Origin: Methanomicrobiaceae archaeon
Lineage (GTDB): Archaea > Halobacteriota > Methanomicrobia > Methanomicrobiales > Methanomicrobiaceae
Reading direction: 5' to 3'
DNA: 64,000 nt
Assembly: GCA_029762625.1 (NCBI GenBank)
Contig: JARVGI010000002.1
Span: forward strand, 188,772-252,771
Within the stretch, counting starts at the first letter, position 1; each line of letters starts with the position of its first letter. Below, in pieces: positions 8,625 through 17,436 of the stretch. The notes under the pieces were generated by a model, which ran no database searches, was not told the DNA's origin, and saw only the letters and a program-made list of their open reading frames with translations. A program made the translations under genes and the position numbers.

Positions 8625-10421
8625 TCACCACAGGAGATCGAAGATGAAGTACAGGAAGGCGACGATGCTGACGAAGACGAGGCCGTATCCCCCGCCCCAG
8701 ATACCGATCTGTTCGTCCGGGTACCTGCGCCTCATCCCTGCAAGCGACTCTTCATACGCTTCTGCCGCCTCTCGATTGGCGAACGCCCTGACTACGGGCA
8801 GCCCAAGCGTCATCCCTGCGATCCGGAAGGCGACGGGCGGGTTGGCCGACACCCGTTTGAGAAACCCGATGATAATATCCAGAATCCGCCCGATCGCATC
8901 GGCAGCCTGAACCATTGGACCGGCGGAGAACCAGGCGACGCCTCTTCCCGCCGCGATGTAGAGGTGGTCGACATCTGCCTCCCATCCCCGCCCCGGGGAC
9001 CGCAACGGCCGCAGGAGGAGGATCAGGACGCCTGCTGCGAGAAAGATTGCGGCCGATTCGGCAAGGTGCGCGGGGGAGAACGGATGGGCATGCGTCCCGC
9101 CCGGCAGGAGATCTGTCAGGAGATCGGGAACGAGCCCTATTGCAATGCAGAGGATGGCGGCAAGTGCCATTCCCGCAAGCATCGGGGCCGGCGGATCACG
9201 CGGGACGAGTTTTGTTTCCGTCTGCGGGGCGGGGCGGAAGAAGACCAGATAGAGGAGACGGCTGACATAGATGACGGTGATCACGGCGGCGAGCAGGAGC
9301 GCTTCTGAGATGTACGGCACTCCTGCTGTCGCCTCGATCACCATGCCCTTGCTCACCGCCCCGTTCAGGCCCGGCAGCCCCGCAAGCGCAAATCCGCCGA
9401 TAACGGCACAGGTGGCGGTGAGGGGCATGGACCGGCCAAGGCCGCCGAGTTCGGAGAGGCGGGACGATCCGGTCCGGTAGATGACCGCGCCCGCCGCCAT
9501 GAAGAGGAGGGACTTGAAGAGGATGTCGTTGACCATATGCGCAAGGCCGGCATCGATCCCGGCGGCCGTTCCCGCGCCCATGGCCGCGACCATATAGCCA
9601 ACCTGGCTGATGATCGAGTAGGAGAGCAGGCGGCGAATATCGTCCTGCAGGAGGGCGAAGATCGCCCCGTAGATCGCCATCGCCGCCCCCATGTACGCAA
9701 CTGCGGCGCCCCACCCGCCGACGGCGGCGAGCAGGAAGACCGCCGCCTTGGTGGTGAAGATGCAGAGCGCGACCGATCCTGCGACCGACGCCCTCGGGTA
9801 GGCATCCGGCACCCATGTATGGAGCGGGACGAACGCGGCGTTCACCCCGATCCCGACCAGCATGAGGAGGAGCCCACCCCCTTCTGCCGCGGGGCCGATG
9901 GCAGCGCTCCCCGATGCGATCACCGTCCACGCGATCCCGCCCAGCAGGCAGGCCCCCCCGAAGATGTGGAAGAGGAGGTACCGGTACCCCGCACCGGCGG
10001 CGCCGGGCGCCCCTGACGACCAGATGATGCAGAGCGATGCAAGGGCGAGAAGTTCCCAGAAGACAAAGACGGTGATGAAATCACCGGCGTAGACGATCCC
10101 GAGGGTGGCGCCGATCGACGCCAGTATCCCGATCGTCTCGACCGCCGGGATCTCGCTGTATGCTGCATAGATGATCGCGATGAGGCCTGCCAGCGCGAAG
10201 ATGCACCCTGTAAGGGATCGCATCGGGTCGACCAGCAGGAGGACCGTTTCGACCCCGGGCAGGATCGAAATGGACAGCGACGAGGAGGGTGCGAGGGCGA
10301 GGGCTGCACCGAGGCCGGCGGCCCCGACGATGACGGCCCACGCGTTCCGCACCCTCCCCGGGAGGAACACTGCGGGGAGGAGCCCGACAAGGCAGATGAG
10401 TCCGGGCGGGATCGCGATCAT
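8625..10421 (-). CDS. Mrp/Mbh antiporter subunit, MrpD/NuoL-like (third copy)
   Basis: A 598-residue membrane protein, last gene of the antiporter operon. It contains the proton-pumping-Nqo family core: FVFWELLALASLCIIW, ITVFV, LHTWVPDAYPRASVAGSVAL, LLQDDIRRLLSYSIISQVGYMV and a KSLLFMAAGAVIYRTG segment. Conserved charged residues of the antiporter channel (Glu in FWELL, Lys in TTKAAVFLLA) are present. About 120 extra C-terminal residues include a soluble stretch and a final helix. ATG 10421 overlaps the preceding stop by four bases; the open frame upstream of it is not coding in character. Confidence 0.9.
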   Translation of the reverse strand: MIAIPPGLICLVGLLPAVFLPGRVRNAWAVIVGAAGLGAALALAPSSSLSISILPGVETVLLLVDPMRSLTGCIFALAGLIAIIYAAYSEIPAVETIGILASIGATLGIVYAGDFITVFVFWELLALASLCIIWSSGAPGAAGAGYRYLLFHIFGGACLLGGIAWTVIASGSAAIGPAAEGGGLLLMLVGIGVNAAFVPLHTWVPDAYPRASVAGSVALCIFTTKAAVFLLAAVGGWGAAVAYMGAAMAIYGAIFALLQDDIRRLLSYSIISQVGYMVAAMGAGTAAGIDAGLAHMVNDILFKSLLFMAAGAVIYRTGSSRLSELGGLGRSMPLTATCAVIGGFALAGLPGLNGAVSKGMVIEATAGVPYISEALLLAAVITVIYVSRLLYLVFFRPAPQTETKLVPRDPPAPMLAGMALAAILCIAIGLVPDLLTDLLPGGTHAHPFSPAHLAESAAIFLAAGVLILLLRPLRSPGRGWEADVDHLYIAAGRGVAWFSAGPMVQAADAIGRILDIIIGFLKRVSANPPVAFRIAGMTLGLPVVRAFANREAAEAYEESLAGMRRRYPDEQIGIWGGGYGLVFVSIVAFLYFIFDLLW

Positions 10422-11908
10422 GGCACCACTCCTGTCGTGATCTCGCCGATGGCGATCCGGACCAGGTCCATGAATGGCACCGAAGGGAAGAAGAATATCA
10501 GCATGGAAATCACCGCAGTCAGGACGATCGGGACGAGCATCGTCAGGGGAGGCTCGGAGACGGCATCGAGTGCGTGCGGGTCGGCGGGCCGGTCGACCAG
10601 CATCGTGTAGATGATCGGGAAGAAGTACGCGGCATTCAGGACCGCGCTTATGATCAGGACGACGAGGAGGATAGGCATCCCGCCCTCGACCGCCCCGATC
10701 GCAAGATAGATCTTGCTGATGATGCCGCAGAGCGGGGGCAGGCCGCAGATCCCGACGGCCGCCACCGCAAACATCAGGGCGGTCACCGGCATCTTTTGCC
10801 CGAGGCCTTTCATATCGGAGATGCGCTCTCTGCCTGCAGCGACAATGACCGCGCCTGCGACAAAGAAGAGGGTGATCTTCATGAAGGCATGGAAGGGAAT
10901 ATGCGCCATCGCCCCGGTCATCCCGGCGACGGAGAGCATCGAGACGCCGAGGAGGATGTAGGAGAGCTGGCTCACCGTCGAGTAGGCGAGCCGCCGTTTC
11001 AGGTTGTCCTCGCAGAGCGCGAAGAGGGACGCCGTGACGATGGTGAACGATGCGATCACGGCGAGCACCACGCCGAGGCCGAGCGATGCCATCAGGGTCA
11101 TGCCAAAGACCCACCCGGCCACCCTGACGATCCCGAACACACCGGCGGTCACCACGGCGACGGCGTGGAGGAAGGCGCTCACCGGTGTCGGGGCGATCAT
11201 CGCCGCCGGAAGCCAGGCGTGGAGGGGCATCCATGCCGCCTTCACGAACCCGACCATGAAGAGGCCGAAGAGGATCTGCAGGGTGAGCGCCGCCCCCGAT
11301 CCCGCAAGGAACCCTCCCGGCACGAACGCCGTCGTCCCGGTCAGGATATAGGTCAGGACGGTTGCGGCAAGCAGGAATATCCCCCCGACCAGGAGGTAGG
11401 TGAGGTACTTTCTTCCCGCCTTCATCGCTTCAGGCGTCTCGATATGGACGACGAGCGGGTAGGTGATGACGGTCAGGATCTCGTAGAACACGAACAGCGT
11501 CACGAGGTTTGCCGAGAACGCAATCCCGATGGCCGCGGCGATTGCGACCGCGAGGCAGAAGAAAAACCGCGTCTGGGCGTGCTCTTTCAGCGCCCGCATG
11601 TACCCGATCGCATAGAAGGAGTTGAGGAGCCAGAGGGCTGCTGCGGTGAGGGCGAAGACCATCCCGAAGGCGTCGACCCTGAGGGCGAGATCGCCGCCCG
11701 GCACCATGGGCAGGAGCACGAGGGTGAGCCTGCCGCCGTCGAGGATCGACGGCAGCATCGCAAGGACTGATCCGAGCATTGCCATCGCGGCGGCGATGGT
11801 GACACTCTCCCGCAGGTTCTCGTGCCGGCCCGTGATCAGGATCAGCACCGCCGCAAGGAGCGGGATGGCGATGGTGACCGCCGGGAGAAGTCCGGAGACA
11901 TCCGGCAT
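10418..11908 (-). CDS. Mrp antiporter subunit, MrpD/NuoM-like (second copy)
   Basis: A 496-residue polytopic protein with the MrpD/NuoM/NuoN core: LVTLFVFYEILTVITYPLV, MPLHAWLPAAMIAPTPVSAFLHAVAVV, CEDNLKRRLAYSTVSQLSYIL and HAFMKITLFFVAGAVI. It belongs to the cation/proton antiporter modules that also drive complex I and membrane-bound hydrogenases. The start at 11908 was chosen because it lies one base after the preceding gene and begins directly with the first membrane helix. Confidence 0.92.
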   Translation of the reverse strand: MPDVSGLLPAVTIAIPLLAAVLILITGRHENLRESVTIAAAMAMLGSVLAMLPSILDGGRLTLVLLPMVPGGDLALRVDAFGMVFALTAAALWLLNSFYAIGYMRALKEHAQTRFFFCLAVAIAAAIGIAFSANLVTLFVFYEILTVITYPLVVHIETPEAMKAGRKYLTYLLVGGIFLLAATVLTYILTGTTAFVPGGFLAGSGAALTLQILFGLFMVGFVKAAWMPLHAWLPAAMIAPTPVSAFLHAVAVVTAGVFGIVRVAGWVFGMTLMASLGLGVVLAVIASFTIVTASLFALCEDNLKRRLAYSTVSQLSYILLGVSMLSVAGMTGAMAHIPFHAFMKITLFFVAGAVIVAAGRERISDMKGLGQKMPVTALMFAVAAVGICGLPPLCGIISKIYLAIGAVEGGMPILLVVLIISAVLNAAYFFPIIYTMLVDRPADPHALDAVSEPPLTMLVPIVLTAVISMLIFFFPSVPFMDLVRIAIGEITTGVVP

Positions 11909-11909
11909 C

Positions 11910-13403
11910 TCAGGTACCCCCGAGGAGCTGGGCCACTGCAAGGCCGATGGTTTCCAGCGGGGCCGCCACGAAGATGCCGAGGAGGAGGCAGAGGAGGGAG
12001 AGGCCTATTGTGGGGGCGAGCATGGAGGCCGGGCCTTCACGGCCCCCGGTCCGGTGGTGTTCGTCATGGTGGCCCCCGAAATAGGCGATCTCGATGAACC
12101 GCCAGATATACGCGGCCGCAAGCAGGCTTCCGACGAGGAGCACCGCGGCATACGGCCAGAGTCCTGCCTCGAATGCCCCGAGGACGAGGTAGTACTTGCT
12201 CATAAAGCCGATCGTGGGCGGGATCCCGATCATCGATGCGCCGGCGAGCGCAAACGCGGCACAGGTCAGGGGCATTTCCCGTGCGATGCCCCCGAGCTCG
12301 CTCAACTGTGCGGTCCCCGTCCGGTAGATGATCAGGCCGGCAACCATGAAGAGGCAGCCTTTCATCACTGCATGGCCGAGGATATGCAAAAGGCCGCCTT
12401 CGAGGGCGATCCGGTTTGCCACGCCGATGGCGAACATGATGTACCCGATCTGGCTGACGCTCGAGTACGCGAGCAGCCGTTTGAGATCGTCCTGCGCGAT
12501 CGCAAGGATGGCCCCGGCGACGATCGCGATCGTGGCGATGAGCAGGACGACCCCGGTCACCGGGTAGCTCTCGGTGATGTATGCCATGGTAAAGACCGAG
12601 AAGAGGAATCGGAAGAGCGCGTACACGCTCACCTTCGCCATTACGGTGGCGATCAGCACCGTCACTGCGGACGGGGACTCGGTATAGGCATCGGGGAGCC
12701 AGAGGTGGAGCGGGAAGAATGCCGCTTTGATGGAGAAGCCGATGATCAGGAAGAGAAAGGCCGCGTGCACGGTCGCAAGATCGTATGATGCGGGAAGCAT
12801 CACGGCGAGCTCCGCCATATTGAGCGTTCCGGTGGCGACGTAGAGGTTCCCGATCCCGAGGAGGATGAACCCTGCGGCGATTGATCCGAGGACGAGGTAG
12901 TTGTAGCTCGCTACATACGAATGGGGTTTCCTCGTTGCCGAGATCAGGGTGTAGGCGGCGATCGACGAGATTTCGAGGAAGACGTAGAGATTGAAGACGT
13001 CTCCCGTGATCGTCATGCCGATGAGGCCGGCCAGGAGGATCTGGAATATGACATAGAAGGAGACCGTCTTTTCAGCCGGGACCTCCTTCTTGACGCTCCG
13101 GAAGGCATACAATGCGGTCATCAGGGCGAGAAGCATGATTGTGGCCAGGATGAACCCGCCGAAGGTGTCGATGACGAGTTCTATCCCCATGGGCGGTGCC
13201 CAGCCCCCCACATAGTACCGGACGGTTCCGCCGTCCATCACCTGCCGGAAGATGACGATCGCGGCTGCGAACTCCCCGAGGACTGCCGCAAGCGTGATCG
13301 GGTAGCAGAGCCTGCGGTCGTGCCAGCCCGCGACAAGGGTCAGCAGGGATGCGACAATCGGGCCCGCGACCAGGAGGACCGGGAGGTGGTCGATCAGGGT
13401 CAT
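11910..13403 (-). CDS. mnhD: Mrp antiporter subunit D (MrpD/MnhD-like)
   Basis: A 497-residue polytopic protein that follows MrpC, the usual place for MrpD. Motifs are NLYVFLEISSIAAYTLIS, FPLHLWLPDAYTESPSAVTVLIATVMAKVSVYAL, AQDDLKRLLAYSSVSQIGYIM and HAVMKGCLFMVAGLIIYRTG. It is expected to exchange Na+ and H+ across the cytoplasmic membrane as part of the Mrp complex. Its start and the MrpC stop share one base. Confidence 0.93.
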   Translation of the reverse strand: MTLIDHLPVLLVAGPIVASLLTLVAGWHDRRLCYPITLAAVLGEFAAAIVIFRQVMDGGTVRYYVGGWAPPMGIELVIDTFGGFILATIMLLALMTALYAFRSVKKEVPAEKTVSFYVIFQILLAGLIGMTITGDVFNLYVFLEISSIAAYTLISATRKPHSYVASYNYLVLGSIAAGFILLGIGNLYVATGTLNMAELAVMLPASYDLATVHAAFLFLIIGFSIKAAFFPLHLWLPDAYTESPSAVTVLIATVMAKVSVYALFRFLFSVFTMAYITESYPVTGVVLLIATIAIVAGAILAIAQDDLKRLLAYSSVSQIGYIMFAIGVANRIALEGGLLHILGHAVMKGCLFMVAGLIIYRTGTAQLSELGGIAREMPLTCAAFALAGASMIGIPPTIGFMSKYYLVLGAFEAGLWPYAAVLLVGSLLAAAYIWRFIEIAYFGGHHDEHHRTGGREGPASMLAPTIGLSLLCLLLGIFVAAPLETIGLAVAQLLGGT

Positions 13404-13777
13404 CAGCCCCTCACCGCCTCTTTGAGCTCGTCCTCATCGATGACGCCGTACTCCTCGTAGATCCTGACGACGAGGGAGAGGGCGACGGCGGTGATGCTCA
13501 CCCCGACGACGATCGCCGTGAGGATCAGGACATGCGGCAGCGGATTGACGTAGACGGCGGATGCCCCGTCCGGGAGATAGATGGGTGCGGTGCCCCCCTC
13601 CACACTCGCGACCGAGATGTAGAAGAGGAAGATTGCCGTCTGGAAGATGTTGAGCCCGATAATCTTCTTCACCAGGTTCTGCTTTGCGATCAAGGCGTAC
13701 AGCCCGATCAGCATCAGGATGATCGCCATCCAGTAGTTGTACCGGGCGAAGAAGAGTTCGGAGAACGCCTCAATCAT
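13403..13777 (-). CDS. mnhC: Mrp antiporter subunit C (NuoK-like)
   Basis: A 124-residue protein with three membrane helices, homologous to NuoK: YNYWMAIILMLIGLYALIAKQNLVKKIIGLNIFQTAIFLFYIS and a final PHVLILTAIVVGVSITAVALSLVVRIYEEYG. Length and order after MrpB and before MrpD are as in bacterial mrp operons. It overlaps MrpB by four bases. Confidence 0.93.
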   Translation of the reverse strand: MIEAFSELFFARYNYWMAIILMLIGLYALIAKQNLVKKIIGLNIFQTAIFLFYISVASVEGGTAPIYLPDGASAVYVNPLPHVLILTAIVVGVSITAVALSLVVRIYEEYGVIDEDELKEAVRG

Positions 13778-14205
13778 GCGGATCTGCCCCCCCGATTGGC
13801 CATATCGTAGATGATCGAGGTCATCACCGCCATCACGGTGATCCCGATCCCGGCTTCGACGAGGTCGATGAGGTATCCGTGGAGGTGGGGGATGCCGAGT
13901 GCTGCCTCGATCACCCCGTACTCCAGGAAATTGCCTGTGTAGAGAATGCAGAGAATGCCGACCCCGGCAAAGATCGCGATCCCCAGCGCCGAGCAGATCA
14001 TGGTCCCCCTGCTGCCGATCCTCCGCCGTGTGTAGGCGAGGTCGAATGCGATCGTCATCAGGATAAATGACGAGGCGAAGACGACCCCTCCCTGGAATCC
14101 CCCCCCGGCTCCGGATGCGCCGTGCACGATGACATAGAGGGCGAAGATCTGGATGAACGGAACCGCCAGGCGAACGACCGTCCTGATGACGACATTCTCT
14201 CTCAT
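13774..14205 (-). CDS. mnhB: Mrp antiporter subunit B
   Basis: A 143-residue protein with four membrane segments and the MnhB signature HGASGAGGGFQGGVV near residues 29-43, followed by helices ending in DLVEAGIGITVMAVMTS. MrpB is a structural and channel-lining subunit of the Mrp complex. It overlaps both neighbours by four bases (14202-14205 and 13774-13777). Confidence 0.92.
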   Translation of the reverse strand: MRENVVIRTVVRLAVPFIQIFALYVIVHGASGAGGGFQGGVVFASSFILMTIAFDLAYTRRRIGSRGTMICSALGIAIFAGVGILCILYTGNFLEYGVIEAALGIPHLHGYLIDLVEAGIGITVMAVMTSIIYDMANRGGRSA

Positions 14206-14477
14206 AGCCGGCCTCCCCGGCGGAGGAGGAGGATCACCGACATGCCGGCGGTGAAGATGACCACCACCTCCCCGAACGTGTCAAACCCGCGGTAACTTGC
14301 CAGTATTGCGGTGACGATATTATCGATCCCGACATCGGCATAAGACCGTTCGATGTACATCGCGCCGGTGTGCCGGGTTGCCGGGCTCTCGGGGTCGCCG
14401 AATGCCGGCATGTCCTCGACCGCCCAGAAGAGGATGATGCCGATGAAGATAACTGCAATAAGTGCTTTTTTCCTCAA
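14202..14477 (-). CDS. MbhE-like small antiporter subunit
   Basis: A 91-residue protein with an N-terminal helix (ALIAVIFIGIILFWAVED), a short outside loop, the segment DNIVTAILASYRGFDTFGEVVVIFTAGMSVILLLRR and a basic end. The GFDTFGE motif is shared by MbhE of archaeal membrane-bound hydrogenases and by the C-terminal region of bacterial MrpA. It is therefore a split-off MrpA C-terminal module. Confidence 0.85.
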   Translation of the reverse strand: MRKKALIAVIFIGIILFWAVEDMPAFGDPESPATRHTGAMYIERSYADVGIDNIVTAILASYRGFDTFGEVVVIFTAGMSVILLLRRGGRL

Positions 14478-14719
14478 TCTGATGAACTCCTGGTGGTTCG
14501 TGCAATGGCGGCGATGAAGAGGACGGTGGTAATCCCGGCACCCACCGTCGCTTCGGTGAAGGCGACATCGACGGCATTCATCAATGCCCAGAGTACTGTC
14601 ATGATCAGCGAGTATCCGGCGAGAATGATCGTGGCATGGACAAGATCCCGCACGGTGATCGCCGCAATGGCGCAGCAGATCATGAACAGGAGGAGCGCAA
14701 AGTCAAGTTCCCAGATCAT
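14474..14719 (-). CDS. MbhD-like small antiporter subunit (DUF4040)
   Basis: An 81-residue protein with three helices: WELDFALLLFMICCAIAAITV, DLVHATIILAGYSLIMTVLWALM and AFTEATVGAGITTVLFIAAI. The DLVHA and AFTEA.VGAG motifs are those of the DUF4040/MbhD family, equivalent to another part of the bacterial MrpA C-terminus. The start at 14719 overlaps the MrpG stop (ATGA). The stop overlaps the next gene. Confidence 0.87.
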   Translation of the reverse strand: MIWELDFALLLFMICCAIAAITVRDLVHATIILAGYSLIMTVLWALMNAVDVAFTEATVGAGITTVLFIAAIARTTRSSSD

Positions 14720-15024
14720 TGCCTCTCCTCTCCTTTTTTCCAGGGTGCAATGTTGCGCGAATGGGCGACATTGACCAGCGAATGGACTGCGGTCGGCGAG
14801 GTGATGAAGATGAAGATCACGAGGAGCAAAAGCTTGACCGCGATCAGGGTCATCCCTTCGAAGAGGATGAACCCGACGAGCATCATCCCCTCGCCGAGCG
14901 TATCGCACTTGCCGCTTGCATGGGCGCGGGTATAGAAATCGGGAAGCCGGATCAGGCCCACCGCCCCGACGACCATGAAGAACAGGCCTATCGCGATGAA
15001 GATGAGTGCGAGCGTGTTCAGCAT
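14716..15024 (-). CDS. mnhG: Mrp antiporter subunit G
   Basis: A 102-residue protein with the MnhG/PhaG pattern: a first helix, then GLIRLPDFYTRAHASGKCDTLGEGMMLVGFILF, a third helix and SPTAVHSLVNVAH at the C-terminal end. The motif spacing is exactly that of bacterial MrpG, which is needed for complex assembly. The gene overlaps MrpF by seven bases. Confidence 0.93.
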   Translation of the reverse strand: MLNTLALIFIAIGLFFMVVGAVGLIRLPDFYTRAHASGKCDTLGEGMMLVGFILFEGMTLIAVKLLLLVIFIFITSPTAVHSLVNVAHSRNIAPWKKGEERQ

Positions 15025-15281
15025 ATGCAGCCCCTCCTGAGGTATTTTGCGATTGCGAGCGTGGCGATGAAGTTGATCATCGCATAGACGATCGAGATGT
15101 CCATGAAGATCGGGCGTTCGTAGAGGAATCCGATGATGACGAGGAGGATGATCGTCTTGGTCCCGACGGTGTTCACCGCGATCAGGCGGTTCTCAACGCC
15201 GGGGCCATAGAGCACCCGGTAGAGGCAGAGGAAGATCGTCAGGATCAGGATGATCGCGCTTGCCAGAAAGATATCGTTCAT
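15018..15281 (-). CDS. mnhF: Mrp antiporter subunit F
   Basis: An 87-residue protein with three helices and the MnhF core YRVLYGPGVENRLIAVNTVGTKT followed by RPIFMDISIVYAMINFIATLAIAKYL. It overlaps MrpE by four bases and MrpG by seven. MrpF is a small membrane subunit of the antiporter. Confidence 0.93.
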   Translation of the reverse strand: MNDIFLASAIILILTIFLCLYRVLYGPGVENRLIAVNTVGTKTIILLVIIGFLYERPIFMDISIVYAMINFIATLAIAKYLRRGCIC

Positions 15282-15796
15282 GCGGCCTCATCGAATATCT
15301 TTGCCAGGTGGTTCTGGATATCCCGTGTTTCCATCAGTTCTTTTTGTGACGTCTCGAGGACGAGCGCATGCACCGTAAAGGTCCCCCCGGAGACGTCGAC
15401 GGTGACGGTCCCGGGAGTGAGGGTCATCGAATTGGCGAACGCGGTCCGGAGGACGTCACCGGTAAACTCCGTCTCGATGGTAATGAGTCCAGGATCGATG
15501 GGCATCGCCGGGTGGAGGATCCGGTAGGCGACATCGATATTGGCATAGAGGATTTCCAGCAGCAATTGCGGGATATAGAGGACGAACCGGATGAAAATCC
15601 GTGCCGAGTCAAAGAGACTTCGTTTCGATCGGAAGATGAGATCCCCCGAGATGAGGGTCACGATCGCGCAGCAGAGGGCCCCTGCCCCGAGATGAAAGGG
15701 ATCCAGAAATCCCGAGAGGGTGTACCAGAAGATCATCAGAATCCCGAAGAGCGCGATGCGTCTGGCAACCGGCGATCCGTTTCCTTTCAGCGACAA
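15278..15796 (-). CDS. mnhE: Mrp antiporter subunit E, first gene of the operon
   Basis: A 172-residue protein with two or three N-terminal helices and a soluble C-terminal domain. MnhE features are PQLLLEILYANIDVAYRILHP, TGDVLRTAFANSMTLTPGT and VHALVLETSQKELMETRDI. The first codon appears to be TTG at 15796; no in-frame ATG precedes it, so the start is less sure than the family. Upstream (minus strand) the sequence turns AT-rich near 15835-15870, which should hold the operon promoter. Confidence 0.9.
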   Translation of the reverse strand: MSLKGNGSPVARRIALFGILMIFWYTLSGFLDPFHLGAGALCCAIVTLISGDLIFRSKRSLFDSARIFIRFVLYIPQLLLEILYANIDVAYRILHPAMPIDPGLITIETEFTGDVLRTAFANSMTLTPGTVTVDVSGGTFTVHALVLETSQKELMETRDIQNHLAKIFDEAA

Positions 15797-16152
15797 TGCA
15801 TACGCCCCCGTCGTAATGATATTCTCTACCTAAATTGGATGGTGACTGACATAAATCTATATTCTTGATCGCCGGGTCTGTCTCGGAACAGATCCTGCAA
15901 TCGCAGGAAAAAAGACGCCGGAGGGTTGCATGGTTCGTTGTTTCCGGCAGCGTCCGGGGCCTGCAGGCGACGGTGCGGCTCCTCCCGGCGCATCGCAGGG
16001 ATCCGGGCCGTAACCGGCCCCGGGAGACGAATTTGCGCGCCGGCACCCGAACCGGCGCTGACATCCTCCCGCGATGCAGGCACGCGGAACGATCGCGGCT
16101 CCCTGTGGCCGTGTTGGAGACGGGTCCGGCCCGACCCGGGAAAAAGAGGATA
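15797..16152. other. Intergenic between antiporter operon and serpin gene
   Basis: 356 bases. The part next to mnhE is AT-rich (about 15830-15870) and is the likely promoter of the antiporter operon on the minus strand. The remainder is GC-rich without a recognisable gene. A T5 run on the minus strand at 16140-16144, just after the serpin stop, may end serpin transcription. Confidence 0.45.
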
Positions 16153-17436
16153 TTAAGCCGCACCAGGGTCTGCGACCCTGCCCATGAAGAGCACGGTATC
16201 GTGTTCGCCGTCGACAATCATGAAGACGAAGGGGTGGTCGGCTAAAAAGACCGGGACGGGCTCTTCTTCCACGGCTGCGCTCTTTCCGAACACCACCGCG
16301 GTCGCCGCGGCGGCCTCGGTCCCCTCCTCGTTGACCTCCACGAAGGCCTTGTGGATCACGTCGCTGATAAAGAGCTCACGCGTCCCGTCCAGCCCGGAGA
16401 AGTCGGCACCGGGGCCGAAGGCGGTCGGCATGCCCATCGCCGGGAGGGTGTCGGTCAGCATATAGTCGCACTCGAGGCTAAATTTCGGGAAGTATACATC
16501 CACCCGCGTCGCTTCCATTTCCGCAATCGCATCGGCGAGCTCCTGTGTCCCGAGGGCCTCTTCCGCCGCCGTGATGTCGTTTTCGTTCGGGAGGAGGACG
16601 AGCATGGAGAGCGACCCGGTACCCTCGTGCTCGTAGGGCATCTTGAGGATCTGGAGCGTTTCGGTTTCCGTGTAGGTATAGCGGGCATCTTCGCCTGTCC
16701 GCTGCATCATCTCGATGGTGACCGTCTCTCCCTGGAGGGTCGTGAAATCCGCCTCGGCGGTCAGACTCTCATCGAACTGGAGCGCCCAGGTGCCCTTGAA
16801 GTAGACCGCGTTCGTGATCACGAGGCGCGTGAGGGAGGTGATGGCCCCCGCGGGGATCAGGTTCTTGATCAGATCCTCCGTCCGCTCCTCCACCCAGCGG
16901 TTGATGGTCAGTCTCGACGCATCGGGAGCATGGATGAAGTCCAGGTTCTCCACCTCCGAACCGTAGGAATCCTCGGCGACAGAGATATAGCCGGGCAGGA
17001 ACGGATGGGTCTTTTCGGCCCAGAGCGCGTTTGCGGTGCGGAGCGTATAGGCGCCATCGCCGCGGTTGATATCATCGATCAGGGCCCGGTACCCCTCCCG
17101 GAGCGCGGTGTTGTTTTCGGGGAAGTGCAGGACCGAGCGGATCTCATCTGCCGTGTCGCCCCGGGCCCCCTCGCAGGTCAGGGCGAGGGCGGTGGAGATG
17201 CTGTGGGGCGAGAAGAAGAGACTCTGGCCCGCGTTGCTGTCTTCAGCCTCGAGTGCATGGTAGAGATCCCGGGCAAAGCGGTTGTTCGCCTCGACCACGT
17301 CTGCGGTGTCTGCAATATCTGCAGGGGAGGGATCTTCCTCCACGGTCGGCAGGGAGGTCGTCGTGCACCCGCAGGCGAGGATGCAGAGGAGGACAAGTGC
17401 CGCCAGTGAACCTCTCATGATCATCTGTGTATCCAT
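16153..17436 (-). CDS. Secreted lipoprotein serpin (serine protease inhibitor)
   Basis: A 427-residue protein. The signal peptide ends at a lipobox (CILACGC, Cys about 24), then a short linker and a complete serpin domain. Landmarks are NAGQSLFFSPHSISTALALT, ITNAVYFKGTWALQF, DYMLTDTLPAMGMPTAF, DVIHKAFVEVNEEGTEAAAAT and the C-terminal HPFVFMIVD...FMGRVADP. The hinge reads EEGTEAAAATAV, with small residues at P12-P9, which is what inhibitory serpins need to insert the loop. By alignment with alpha-1-antitrypsin the cleaved bond lies close to GKS-A. It should trap serine or cysteine proteases at the cell surface. It is monocistronic. Confidence 0.93.
   Translation of the reverse strand: MDTQMIMRGSLAALVLLCILACGCTTTSLPTVEEDPSPADIADTADVVEANNRFARDLYHALEAEDSNAGQSLFFSPHSISTALALTCEGARGDTADEIRSVLHFPENNTALREGYRALIDDINRGDGAYTLRTANALWAEKTHPFLPGYISVAEDSYGSEVENLDFIHAPDASRLTINRWVEERTEDLIKNLIPAGAITSLTRLVITNAVYFKGTWALQFDESLTAEADFTTLQGETVTIEMMQRTGEDARYTYTETETLQILKMPYEHEGTGSLSMLVLLPNENDITAAEEALGTQELADAIAEMEATRVDVYFPKFSLECDYMLTDTLPAMGMPTAFGPGADFSGLDGTRELFISDVIHKAFVEVNEEGTEAAAATAVVFGKSAAVEEEPVPVFLADHPFVFMIVDGEHDTVLFMGRVADPGAA

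Noticed and set aside
9196-11770. Long open frames on both strands opposite the antiporter genes
   Set aside because: High GC keeps antisense frames open; their products are Arg/Pro/Asp-rich and have no family, whereas the minus-strand genes are certain.
8625-15796. Membrane-bound hydrogenase (Mbh/Eha/Ech) operon
   Set aside because: Only antiporter-type membrane subunits are present; no [NiFe] large or small subunit or ferredoxin-like subunit is encoded here.
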